Made by a program: the position numbers and the translations under genes
The notes under the pieces: model-generated
What the model was told of the DNA's origin: nothing
The model's database searches: none
The model's input: the letters and a program-made list of their open reading frames with translations, nothing else
Assembly: GCA_947579665.1 (NCBI GenBank)
Contig: OX388345.1
Location: 31,711,849 to 31,775,848 of the forward strand
Origin: Sympetrum striolatum
Taxonomy: Eukaryota; Arthropoda; Insecta; Odonata; Libellulidae
Direction of reading: 5' to 3'
DNA: 64,000 nt
Part shown: piece by piece, positions 45,541 to 56,945 of the stretch
Layout: every line of letters begins with the position of its first letter
How positions within the stretch are numbered: position 1 is the stretch's first letter

Positions 45541-47025
45541 GTAATTATCAACTGCAGGAAAAGAATACCATTGGAAAACCATATGGTTCTTCCATCATTC
45601 CAAATATGTTATAGATAACTCACAAGGGAATTCAGTGAATAACTACATTGTGAAGATGTTATGGCTATACCTCAAACCAGGGCAAATCGATGACAGAAGA
45701 AATCAAAGAGGAAAGGGTCCCAGGTTGGATTATCCAGTACATAGAGATAATGGCAATTAATACTCTTTGTCATGGTCTTTGAGGCAGCAAGTTGATTTTA
45801 CAGTTTCATTCATTAATTCAGTGTCTTCAAAGTGACCTAATGAAGGGCTAAAATGATTTATTTACCTATTTCACAAGAATATTGAATTACACAAATACTA
45901 GTTCTCCCATTTTAGAGAATCAAAATACATTTATCACTGGGTCAGAGCCAAGTAAAGTTTTAAAAGGCACTTGTCTAACAGTAGTATAGGTGGAAATAAT
46001 AGTGAATATAATCTGACAATCACGCTATTTGCTCCTTAAATTGAAGTCATACCATTAAGTAATAAATAATTAAAAGTGTATTTTACTTGAGGAATGAATA
46101 CCAATTCTTGGGAAATGGTGCAATTAATATTATTTGTAATATGACCATACAACAGTATATCCAATAGTATATCTTTGAAAACATCTTTTACTTTCATTAA
46201 GAATAAATTTAATAATTGCTGAAGATTTTCCTGAGTGCAGCATTGGTCATTTTAGATGACAGCATTTTGCCAACAATACTGATGGCTCCTTCAGGTCCAA
46301 CGCTGTATCCAAAAAAATCTTCCACATGGATTCTTTGTGCAGCAAAAACTGTCTCACAAAATTAAATTATTGCTTCAGTTTGCTCATACTAACACTTCTT
46401 TCATGAAAAATTACACAATAAGCATTCATAAATGTCACTGAAATGTTTGAGTCACCACAGTGACCAAATCTTATAAATGTTTTTAGGTATATCTCATCCT
46501 ATTTTCTCTTTGATTAATATTTACTTTCAATGACTTAGATCCCATAGTTTGTTAATTGATTCTTAAGAATGAATAATTTAACAGACTTTTCTCTTGCACA
46601 AACTTGCTGATATACAAATGCAGTGAGTGACCAATTTCCTAACACCACATAATATTTTTCTTTAAACTAGCAGTGAAGAAGCATTCCAGAGCATTAGTAG
46701 ACGTAACATTGTTTTACTTATTCATTATCAAAACTTAAATTAGCAAATTTTATGTGAATAATATAATTAAAATGATTCGTATATTCAAATGTTAAATTAT
46801 TATTATTTACTAATTATCTTTAATCTAACAAATAGAGGTTTATAATGTCATAGAGTACTTTGTTTCTTTGAATAGAGAAAGATATTACGTAAAGACAATG
46901 AGTCCTCCTAACTTCAGGCTAATAGCTGGGTGACACAATCCTCATACCAGTTAATTGAAATTGAATAAAAATTAGTAATTTTACCCAAAATGACATGAAA
47001 ATATACAAACTTTCTTCTTTTGTAG
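45541..47025. other. Intron between shared exons 3 and 4
   Basis: AT-rich and without other features that I can support. It ends in the acceptor TTTCTTCTTTTGTAG at 47011-47025. Confidence 0.6.
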
Positions 47026-47109
47026 ATGTCAGCAGCTGTGGTCACATATCTCGTTATTCTGGTGCAGTTCCAGACTAATGACACGAAACTTCCGTGCAAT
47101 TGTTCCTAA
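47026..47109 (+). CDS. Shared Gr constant exon 4 (TM7, TYLVILVQFQ, stop)
   Basis: This 84-base exon has 27 codons and TAA: MSAAVVTYLVILVQFQ then TNDTKLPCNCS. TYLVILVQF is the TYhhhhhQF signature of TM7 that defines the insect Gr superfamily. In insect receptors this segment is part of the pore region. The acceptor TTCTTTTGTAG and phase-0 join to the preceding LLTS are clear. A tail of 11 residues, with two cysteines, follows the QFQ, longer than in many Grs. It is the only such exon I found on either strand, which is the main reason to think that all first exons upstream use it. Confidence 0.95.
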   Translation: MSAAVVTYLVILVQFQTNDTKLPCNCS

Positions 47110-47703
47110 AATATTATTGCTGGGACTATATGAAAATAATTTTAATTCTTTGAGAACATAAAGATAAGAAAATCCAATCATGAGACAGCAATTGATGCAA
47201 ACTTGTGAGAAGTTTATGTGAGCATAACTACCATAAACAAAATGTGAAAGAATCACAGAGAGAAAGTTTACATGTATTTTATGTTACTTATATGACTTCT
47301 GTGAATAACTAGTGATTGTGCCAAAATTATTTAAACAAAAGCATTATTTTAAACTAAAAAAAATTACCACTATCTCTTGAAACTAATGTACACAGAAACC
47401 ACATCAATAATTTTACAGAAAAAACATTGGCCAAATTGATGAAATTTTAGGAAAAACTGAAGAAATATAAAAGAGAGTATTACTACCATTTGAAAGGAGG
47501 AGAATACAAGAAAATTCAAGATTGATTCCTGTTTATGAACATTACTTCAGCTTAACAATTGTAAATAGATTTATTGTATTGTATATATATATATTGTAGC
47601 TCAGTAATTTCAGCTTTCAATTAGAACTCATTGATAAGAAATGAGAATGCTGGTTGAGCGTATTCCTCAAGTATCATTGACAAAGTAACACTGAACACCT
47701 AGC
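47110..47703. other. 3' flank of the Gr locus
   Basis: Presumed 3' UTR and downstream DNA. I do not see an AATAAA signal close to the stop codon. No other gene is visible. Confidence 0.4.
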
Positions 47704-48149
47704 ACCGGAGTACTCAACCTTTTTTGGTGCCCAAGCATCCAAGGGCGTTTCAGAAAGCAAAGCAGGTTACACATAACATTTCTGTTCAGGGTGATATTCC
47801 ATCCCTTGGCAATATTATCACTCAACCTGTTAGCCATAGGCCGTTTGAATAACCCGCTCCTTGGAAAATAAGATCGAAAAAATTGTTTGTAATAGAGAAA
47901 TTTATACATTTCTCGCAAAAAGGTTTTATTGCTCACATGGTCGTGTCTCTTCTGCTCATGTTGTTGCACTTAATGTGATTAACCCCAAGCCAACAAAGTT
48001 TCTGACCCCAACCCCTTCCCCCGCCAAACCTTCACTCTATCCCTGCTAGAGCAATCCCAAGAAATAATATAGTTGCAAAAAGAATCAGTATACTGAAGCT
48101 TGGCGGGCACCGTGGAAGGCCGCTTCGGGCACCAGGTTGAGTATCCCAT
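47704..48149. mobile_element. Possible hAT-type non-autonomous element
   Basis: The left end reads CGGAGTACTCAACCT, followed shortly by TGGTGCCC. The right end, read from the other strand, begins GGGATACTCAACCTGGTGCC. CAGNGGTACTCAACC-like ends are common in hAT elements. No convincing target duplication is seen, and there is no transposase. Confidence 0.45.
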
Positions 48150-49288
48150 AACTGACAAATATGCTAGGAGGTATTACCCTGCACATGTGTCCTCTGACTG
48201 ATGCAGAATCTGCTAGACCATTGACCCTCTCTCCTATCTAGGAGATAGATTGCTCATGTCTGATATATTCTAGACCTTGAGTCCTTTCTATTGGAAATTT
48301 TATACAAGACAAATAGCAAAATTGATTTTCTCTACCTTTAATAATGTAACCTTTAGTTGTTGGTCCTGCCTAGTATTTCCCTTCTTGGAAGACGTTTTAC
48401 AATTCTCAGAAGTAGAAAAAATGTCCACTCCTCTTTTTCTCCAAAGTAAGTTTTGATGCCTATTAGTATAACAAAGTACCATCCAGAAGGTTATTTTTAT
48501 AAATAATTTTTGGTTTTGCTGGTAATATAATTCAATGTTGCTGGTCTTGGGATGTGGTGTAAGTCAAAACGATTCCATACTAGCTAGATTTAAAAAAATA
48601 AGCTCTTTATTTACCTTATTTGATTATCATTCCTTTCGAAGTATACCTTTTCTAATTATTTGTCCAGCATTTCATTTTATGTCATCTTTGGAAAGAGACC
48701 ATCTGAAATTAAGTCATTTTCAATAGTTTCTTGGACTCATCATTGAGGTTGATAATGTTGGTATAGCTTTAATTAATTTTACAATAAAATAATTTATAAA
48801 ACAGCCTTCAAATCTAAATTAAATTCTAAATCAGACTTTGAGTTATATTGGTTAACTGAATTAAGAGAAAAGTTTGGTATGAAGAACTCCTCAAAGGAAA
48901 AAATATAAATAACTTTGTGTAATCACCGTTTCCTATTCCAGTGCTTCCCTGGATATTTTATAAATTTTTTCACTTTAATTTCATCCCATAATACAGAAAA
49001 ATTAACAATAAATTACCTATGTTTCTAATTTACTTGGCTAATAATTTTTTCACAGTTTTACATAGTGATAATCACTGGCGTAGCCAGAAAATAAATCAGG
49101 GTGGGGGTTCATTGAGATAAACTGAAAAAGTTTTTTCTATCAGTGATGACTGAAATAATGTTATCAGCTGTGAACTAGTCTTCATGTATGAAGAAATGAG
49201 CTGTTCCATTCAAACATTCCTCATAGATTGTGCTCTTTATTGATCATTTGAGGATCTTATAAGATGAGGAAAATATTTCATATATATG
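48150..49288. other. Gene-free stretch
   Basis: I see no gene. CACTGGCGTAGCCAGAAA at about 49072-49089 resembles the start of a widespread animal repeat, but I cannot place its other end. Confidence 0.35.
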
Positions 49289-49290
49289 TA

Positions 49291-49369
49291 CAGCTATGTG
49301 CAAAAAAAAACTTTAAAGTCCCTAGGGCTATATAAGACTAAGGATTAAAGTTTTTTTTGCACATAGCTG
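49291..49369. mobile_element. 79-bp TA-flanked MITE
   Basis: CAGCTATGTGC, an A-run and CTTTAA open the left end. The complement closes the right end at 49369. Both sides are flanked by TA (49289-49290 and 49370-49371), as expected for a Tc1/mariner-type target. The arms are about 25 bases, leaving a short unique centre. It is one of the smallest transposon-like units in the window. Confidence 0.8.
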
Positions 49370-49560
49370 TACCTCATGTATGCTGTTAATACCCCAACCC
49401 CCTGCTTTTACCACTAAGATAACATCCGCCATTACTGAAATAATTGCATCTAATATATCAGTAATGAGTAAAAATATTCCGCAATTTTTCAAAAGCCTAA
49501 CACAATTCACGTGGTGTTTTGTACACCAAACATCGAAGCTTTCTTCGTCCCTTAGAGAGT

Positions 49561-49920
49561 TTACCCCTGTATTACCCTAAATGCCTTACTTCGAGTTAAT
49601 TTCAATTTCGACCACTCATAAACGTCACTGGGTGTTACGCCAATTTTAATATCACTGTACATAGGAAGTGCTATCGTTCCACGAAATCTTTTTAATAAGA
49701 ATAAGTTCAGAGTCTGATTCCTATTAATTCGGTTTATATTTTTCGATTCGGCCGCGACTTCTTGGCATTTACCCCGATACCGAGGGGTTGGTTCTAAAGA
49801 GTTGACCTCTACATCTCTATATGTTTCCGATGTTGATAAGTGGGAAAAATTGCATGGATTCTGAGAGACAGTCAGTAGCATGACCCGTTTCTGAGAAATT
49901 CCCTCCACTTCCTTCCACGG
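49561..49920 (-). CDS. Unidentified open frame
   Basis: About 115 codons are open on the minus strand, with mixed residues (for example RGTIALPMYSDIKIGVTPSD and VYEWSKLKLTRSKAFRVI). I do not recognise a domain. There is no clear splice signal or neighbour that explains it. It may be a fragment of an old repeat; I give it little weight. Confidence 0.2.
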   Translation of the reverse strand, partial: PWKEVEGISQKRVMLLTVSQNPCNFSHLSTSETYRDVEVNSLEPTPRYRGKCQEVAAESKNINRINRNQTLNLFLLKRFRGTIALPMYSDIKIGVTPSDVYEWSKLKLTRSKAFRVIQG

Positions 49921-50154
49921 AATTCGAATATCTGTTCAATCGATGACAGTTCCAGGGAAAGGAAGCGGCATGTGCCAATCACCAAACGTCACGAACCTTG
50001 GATAGCTCCGAATGCTGAGAGGATAATTTGGAAGTTTTCAAAGTCGAGTGAATCTTTGATAAATCCCTGAATCTCGGCCTCTTTGGGAGAAACTTTTGGA
50101 ATTTGAATTAATTGTGTTCGACGTAGACCGAAACCATGAGTTTTCAAAATACAC

Positions 50155-50480
50155 ATACCTTATATACTCAATTATAAGTCGACCTGAATATAAGCCGAGG
50201 CACCTAATTTCATCACAAAAATCTTGATAAACTAATTGACTCGAGTATAAGGAGGGAAATTCAGCAGCTACTGGTAAATCTCGTATATAAAAATTCAGCC
50301 TGCGTATGCTTGTGACAGCAAAAGTCGAAATATACTCGGTCGATTGACTTGAAATTTTAACACAACGTTGTATTCAAATACGAGTGTTTCTATTGTAAAA
50401 AATGTTCACATTTCGTCCTAGGTTCGATCCCAGACGAGTCAAAGCATTTCAATGAGAAATGCAGGTAAAGTTCATTTTTG
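50155..50480. repeat. Old interspersed repeat fragment
   Basis: TATAAGTCGACCTGAATATA followed by AGCCGAGGCACCTAATTT, and later GACTCGAGTATAAG with GCAGCTACTGGTAAAT, form a pattern that I associate with a dispersed animal repeat. I cannot name the family. The following bases to about 50480 (GGTTCGATCCCAGACGAGTC) may belong to the same or another element. Confidence 0.35.
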
Positions 50481-53400
50481 CCGCTGCAGCCTTTATTTCT
50501 TTTGCAAAATTAAATTAAAAAGAACGGTCATACGAAATTGAGACAAGCTCCAAAAGAAGGTAAAATAAATAAAGTATCTTATTTTGGTAATGTGTCATTG
50601 TTTTCGAATTGAATTATCGAGATACCAATAAAGCTGCAGCTATTGAGGCATCAGTAAGTTAAATGTTTTTGATTACTTATTCGATTATAAAGTTTATATA
50701 TTGATTTAATTAGGTCACTCCCCTCACTAAAGTACAACCCGTAGGTGACTTTTTCAGCATGAAGAACGGGCTTATACACGAGTTCATACGGTTTATTTTA
50801 AAAATTTTCTTGTGTTGATATTTTCCTGAGAAGAAAAAGAATATTGAACCGCTTTAAAAAAAATCCCAATTTTTGTATTCTATACTTTTGGACAGGAAAA
50901 TCCAAATATTTTCCTGAATACCTCTTTTGCTAGAATATTATCATTAGATTTTAATTTTAATACACCTTTTAATCGGTCGTAAAACATAATTTAACTTTCT
51001 CAATATCCTTCTACACGGCGAGATATCATATCAGAATAGGAGAGCTATTTCAGAGAGGAAGACGAAAGAATTGGTTGGTCATCAACTCTGCTCAAAGAGA
51101 ACTCTTCTCGATGAACTCTATTCGATGCATTAATAATTCTGAGATCTGGTTTTGAATTACGTAATAGGAAGGATGCCAAGACATCAACTATATAGAAGGC
51201 TTTATTATTATCAATGGAAAGTATGCGCGAAAGTTATCAAGGAAAAATGATGGAGATACATAAAAGACCTTGGGAGTGAAAGCTCGAACTAAGAAAGAGA
51301 TACTGAATTGGGTGAAAAAAAGACAATTCGGGGAATTCATGCGAGCGTTAAGGTTTACGTGCTTGAAAGTCATTCAATTATGTCAATAAGACGACACTGT
51401 TTCAAGGAAATCGAGTGAAAACTATTAGAGATTAAACGGCGTCCTTGATATTTTAATCCTTCGAGATCTATCAAATTTACTACAGCATTAGGTTAACTTT
51501 GAAAATGAAAATTTCCGTAGTAGAGCGTAACACCGACTTAAATGGAGTTAGAAAGGTATTTAAATGTGAGAACTTTATCGAGGATGCAATATGGTATATG
51601 CCCAAGGATATAGCAAACTATAAAAAAAATAAACACACAACATTTAACATTTTACTTCCTTCGTTCTATGGTTTTTCATAACAAAAAAAGCTATAAACGT
51701 ATTACTCATTTGCATCAAAAATTAAGAATTCAGCTGAGAAAATTATTTTTTCCACGAAAATATATGAATTGCTTAGCGTTGATCGCGTCTCTTCTTGAGA
51801 AAATGCAAACAATTCTCGTGCAAATTGCCAGGAGGTCAGATTTCCATTTTATTCCATTTAAAATCTATCATCAGCTGACAAGCAGCCCTCATTATCTTTG
51901 GTTGTATCTGGCTTTGACATTCATGAATGAATTAAGTATGCTATTTTTTTATAAGAGTTGGGACAGGTTTATTTGCGTATTTGTAACCCACGTATGTATT
52001 AAAAAGGAATTTAACTGCGAGAAGTTGAAAGAAGATTTGTCAAGTCAAAAAATCACTTGGAGAACTTCAAAATTCCGTACGTCAATCATTTCTCTGTTCT
52101 AGTCTCTGGCAGGAGTATTTTTGTTCATAAATTTTTCAATTAGGTATATTTGATAGCTCTGCTGCTGATAAATAATTTTCTTTTTAATAGGAAAAAATGT
52201 CTAGTCTTCTCAAGGGGTCCCTGCTAGTAAAAACGTGTATGCAACCCGCTCAGTGCATGTATTTAATTTTACGATGTTATTATCGGAGTTCTCGAAATGG
52301 TTTTATTCATTATTATTTTCATTATTTATTCTTAATAAATAATTTACTTAAATAATAATACAAATTTTATGTTCACCAATATAGAAATAGATGTATTAAA
52401 TAATTTGTGTTTTTATTAATATAAATACATTTATAAATTTTTAATATTCTTTCTTTAAAATAAAATTCCTTTTTCCAACTTAATATGAGTTAAAATGCTT
52501 GAAACTATTATTATAAAGCAAAAGATCCGAACAAACCGAAAGCAAATTATAGGAGGAAATCCACAGTGATTAATAATCTAATCTATGAAGAGGCGTTTAG
52601 GCGAAATAAATGATATATTTGTCAAGCTAGGTTCGATTTATCCACCGGTTAGGGAATATACCCGATGCGAGTACATAATCTATTTTTTATTCCTTTTACT
52701 TCTTCGACATGAGTAACTTTCTCCGTTAAGCCATAATGAAAACCACTTTCACTTTATTTTAACAAGAGTATGCTATGTTAGTAATATACATCGAAACCAT
52801 CGTAGATAATTCGTAATTACGAAGGAATCGCAAGCTGAGTCATGCGATATTGAAACGAGGATGAATTTCGCTGGAAGTACGGGTCGATGGCGACTGTTAC
52901 CTGTTGGCGTGACGACATGTAAATAAGCTCGCCCCGGAGAGCGAACCATGCAAACAAATTTGGTAGTCAATGGAATGGCGAAGCCAAAGAATGTAATTCT
53001 GTTTAACGTAAGGGTCGACATGCATAAATCAACCATGCGATGACCTAAATCTTAGACCACAGCGGCGCCGCTATTGGGAGTTAGCATTTCTAAGATCTTC
53101 CTTTCTGACCATCCTTTCAAAGCAAAGCAATAAATTAAGCCAAAATTTTCAACTTTCTCCTTTTACCTTGACACCATTTACGTCGAATCAAGTCAATTAA
53201 ACGAAATATTTATAAAATTTAGAAGCACATTTCTGACATTTGAAATAAAAAATACGTTTAGCCAAGGTTCATACGAAATGATGCTGAACAAAACAAATCG
53301 AAACAGTTCTTCGCATATTTCCAAACATTTTTGATGATGAATATAGGTACAAGCTTAAAATTTTCTTTCTTTTGTAGAAAATCGCGGGTGCTAGTTATTA

Positions 53401-55940
53401 ATAGGAAATTTTAAAAAATAGAATAGTACAAAAATAATATTATTCTATTCAAAATAAGTACTACATATTACATTTTTATGGATTACCACTTTGATCCAAG
53501 AGTAGCAAAGACTTCTCTCAACAAATTAGTTAATATTTTCCTGAATTCCATTGAGCCACGGAATCAACCATTACATATTTAAAGTGTCAAAAAGTTTTAT
53601 TCCGTAATAATGCTCTTCGACAATATTTTGACCGCAATTAGCTTGCTTATTTATTTCAAATTACGCTACGATTAGGCCATCAGGCCTCTGTGGAATGTTA
53701 GGAAATTCACTCTTTATACACGTACATAGGAACCTTTAATACTCCTGTGGCTTCGATCTGAGGGATACCATTAGATGACATAAATTATTAATTAATGTAA
53801 TTATTAATTGACTAATTGACAATTAATTGTTAATTACATTCTTAATTAATGTTATTATTAACTGATATCTTCAATGAAAGAAATTTCAGTAATCTAAACT
53901 AAGCATCCTTATAAATTTAAAAAATCCCCTATTTATGTAATTCACGATTTTAATGAGGGTACAATAAACTTTTATTTACTTTATTCCAAATGCCCTCTCA
54001 AACATCCATTTGCTGGACTGTTACAGTGCCGGGCTCCAAACTACAGCAACGGACAAACACAACTTATAGGACAAGATAAGATTTCCATAAGAGTGCGTGA
54101 TTAAATGATTTAAACTTTTGTTATGCATTAAAGTACCACAGAAATTCCCACACTAGTTAGACGTGATTATGCATGCGTCGCGACAGTTTGCAGTCCACTG
54201 AAATTGCAGTTTCATGCCGAGGGCTACTTTCCGTGCTCTGCTAGGATAGTCGTTTCAAGAAATATTTCAACTCTGTCAACAAAACACAGACGACTGCGTG
54301 CCTCTTATCTCCCCATGGCTTACAGTCACGGAAAGTGCCTATTCGTTTAACAGACACGCAGGTTCGCTTGGACTACACATATCCCTAATTGACTTGCGTG
54401 CTTCGAGACACTGGAATGGGTTATACGAAGAGCAGCTCATTTTCGCGGTCATAATTCATCAACTCGCATTGAAGATAGAGAGGAGTGATTTAATTTGAGA
54501 AGATGGCAAATATTACGTGGTTGTTGGATAAATTTATTTCTTCATTCGATTAGATTTCCAAATTTAGTGGATACATTAATTAATCAATCCACCTAATTCG
54601 GTAAACAAATAGAATACAGCAATTAATTAAATTAATCGTCAATCACGTTTTGCAAAAATGTCTTGGAAGGAAATAATTGGCAGTTACTTGTTTATAACCA
54701 TCTCACTTTTCCGTCCTAGAATATTCTCTGGGGAGAAAGATTCCCAAAAAAGGGAGACTTTTAGAGAGAATTTTCCGAATTTATTGCTGAAATACGAATA
54801 TATCAATACAACAAAAAGAATTCTAGATATACTTAACAGCCTAAGAAAACTCTTCACAACCATAGAACTACAATAAAAATTTTAGTGGATTTACTCTAAC
54901 TATCATTCACTATGCTAAAATTTAGACTTTTCAACAGCACTAAAAATTTCTTCACACAAGTATCAAGAACCATAACTTTACCATAAAGAAAGAGTCATGA
55001 CAAACCTGGAATCAAGTATAACCTTGACTTCCTTTAGAAAAAGGAATCTCTTCGCAGGAAAATGGTCTCAAAGAGTCGTGAAGCAACAAGCAATGGCATC
55101 ATCTTAGCTGAGAGGGTTCATTATCAGGTTCAGAGATCCATTGGGCAATATCCAAAATGGATGAGAGATTGGGTTCTCAAAAGACTATTATCGTTGATTA
55201 TGAATGGACTCGGTTAATGTTTGGCTGGAGCTGGATGAGAGCTCATGTTCTCAAAAGATTATTATCGTTGCATATGAATGGATTCGTTTGATGTTTAGAT
55301 AGTACTAAATGGGATTACACGATGTCTGAAATCTGATATTTATACGATTTGGATAACATGAATTTCTGATCACGCATTTGATATATATCAAACCAGATCT
55401 AAGTACTCCCCTGTATTTCCATATCATTATATTTCCACAGTATCCTCGTTGTTATTATGAATATATTTTCTTCAACTTTAACTATTGCTTCCGTAGAAAC
55501 TTGGTCACAACTGCATTTCCTAGTCCTTTACTATTCCATCCAATTGTCTCCTTCGTGGATATATAGAGGAACATAAATATTAGTTACGAAAAGGCTCCTT
55601 GTGTCTTTTGATTTCTCGAGTTAATAATATGAGTAATTTCCGAAATGTTTTCTCATAGCCTTCGTTCTACTAGATTAAAACCTGCTGACAACCACATGCG
55701 ACCTTCTTTTCGCATTCAGAGACAAATGAACGTAGTCTGATAACTTTACTCTCCAATCTCTTTTATTTTTCGAATTGGAACTGTAGTGGAAGATATTTAA
55801 CCTAACGGTTAAATTGTTTTCCTTCTTATAGTTTCGATATTAACCATTAAATAAAATTCCACTGAAGCAGAATACTATGAAATCAATGTGCGAAGGTTTT
55901 ACCTCGCGGAAGGCGTATAGATGAGAACTATGGACAAGCA
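50481..55940. other. Gene-free stretch
   Basis: I found no gene that I can support. Frames at 51499-51681, 51668-52102 (144 codons) and 54658-54876 are AT-rich and match nothing I know. About 53785-53870 is a palindromic run built from TTAATT and AATTAA. The bases around 52840-53080 have a higher GC content than their surroundings, but I see no coding signal. Confidence 0.35.
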
Positions 55941-56059
55941 TTATTTCGTACACTCCCTCAGAAATTTATTGGTGTGACTTGAATCCTCAGCCTGAGGATA
56001 CTAGTCCGCTAGTGAAACATGTCATACCAATAAATTTCTTAAGGGAGTATACGAAATAA
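55941..56059. repeat. 119-bp hairpin element
   Basis: The left arm (TTATTTCGTACACTCCCTCA at 55941) and the right arm (56021-56059) are inverted copies of about 38 bases with a few mismatches. The loop has CCTCAGCCTGAGG and CTAGTCCGCTAGT, each a small palindrome. It is probably a MITE or the end of a foldback element. Confidence 0.7.
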
Positions 56060-56687
56060 TTCTTTTCTATACAGAATTCTATGGTTAATCATGTGGTCGA
56101 ATGGTTCATACTGTACTCCGAAGAAAAAAGGTCACCATTTCCCCATTCTAATGCAAATTTTTGAAGATGAAATTTCGATTGCTATTATATTCAGTATACT
56201 ATATTATCGTTTCTTTTCACAACTAATTATCCTTCGCGTCATTTTCATGCGGCTATGAGTATATTTTTCATTCATGTGCACTCACAAAAATTATGTCTTT
56301 ATTTTAAATGTGTATGTAGGTTGAAGTGTTGGTGCGGCTTCGAACGAGTGCCGCTCGACCAAGTCCAATTGCAGCTGCTTACTTTCTAACACTACCCCCC
56401 TTTCTTATCGCGCTCCACTTTCCAAATGAATCCGGAAACTACGAAGCATAAGATATTAATCAATCACGAATCCAAATCCCTAGCGACACTTAAGTATGGA
56501 CTAAGTTATTTTAATAGTAATCGTTTGCGAAATCGTCAAACGTCTGTTTATATTATTGCTGCAGTAATTAATACTGCAGTAAGTTTTAAAAAAATAATAA
56601 TAATTAGATGATTGTAACTAGATGAGATATGTTATGTAATATTCATTATTTTGGATTTTATAGTAATAAGTATTGTGTATCGTATTT

Positions 56688-56740
56688 TATAGTATAGTAT
56701 TGTATAGTATAGTATTATATAGGATTATATATTGTATTGT
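56688..56740. repeat. Simple repeat, TATAGTAT type
   Basis: The pattern TATAGTATAGTATTG recurs imperfectly. A low-complexity microsatellite. Confidence 0.7.
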
Positions 56741-56945
56741 TGAATGGATTCGCATTAATGCATACCACTATTTTATTATTTCACCGCCCGTCTAACTGTA
56801 ACGCCTAAATCCTATGTATGTGAAAGGATTTTTAATGGCTAGCAGGTATGATTAAAAAGTGTATGTGAACCTATATTTATATGTCTATACTTTAAATTGT
56901 TTTTATAATTATACAGTTATGAAATTTATATGTATTTATATATTA

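Noticed and set aside
51668..52102. 144-codon + strand frame, with a neighbour at 51499-51681
   Set aside because: AT-rich residues (many K, F, I, L), no motif that I know, no splice signals joining the two. Probably chance, though expression data could change this.
52773..53036. 87-codon minus-strand frame in a GC-richer patch
   Set aside because: No recognisable domain or splice context; the GC-richer base composition alone explains the lack of stops.
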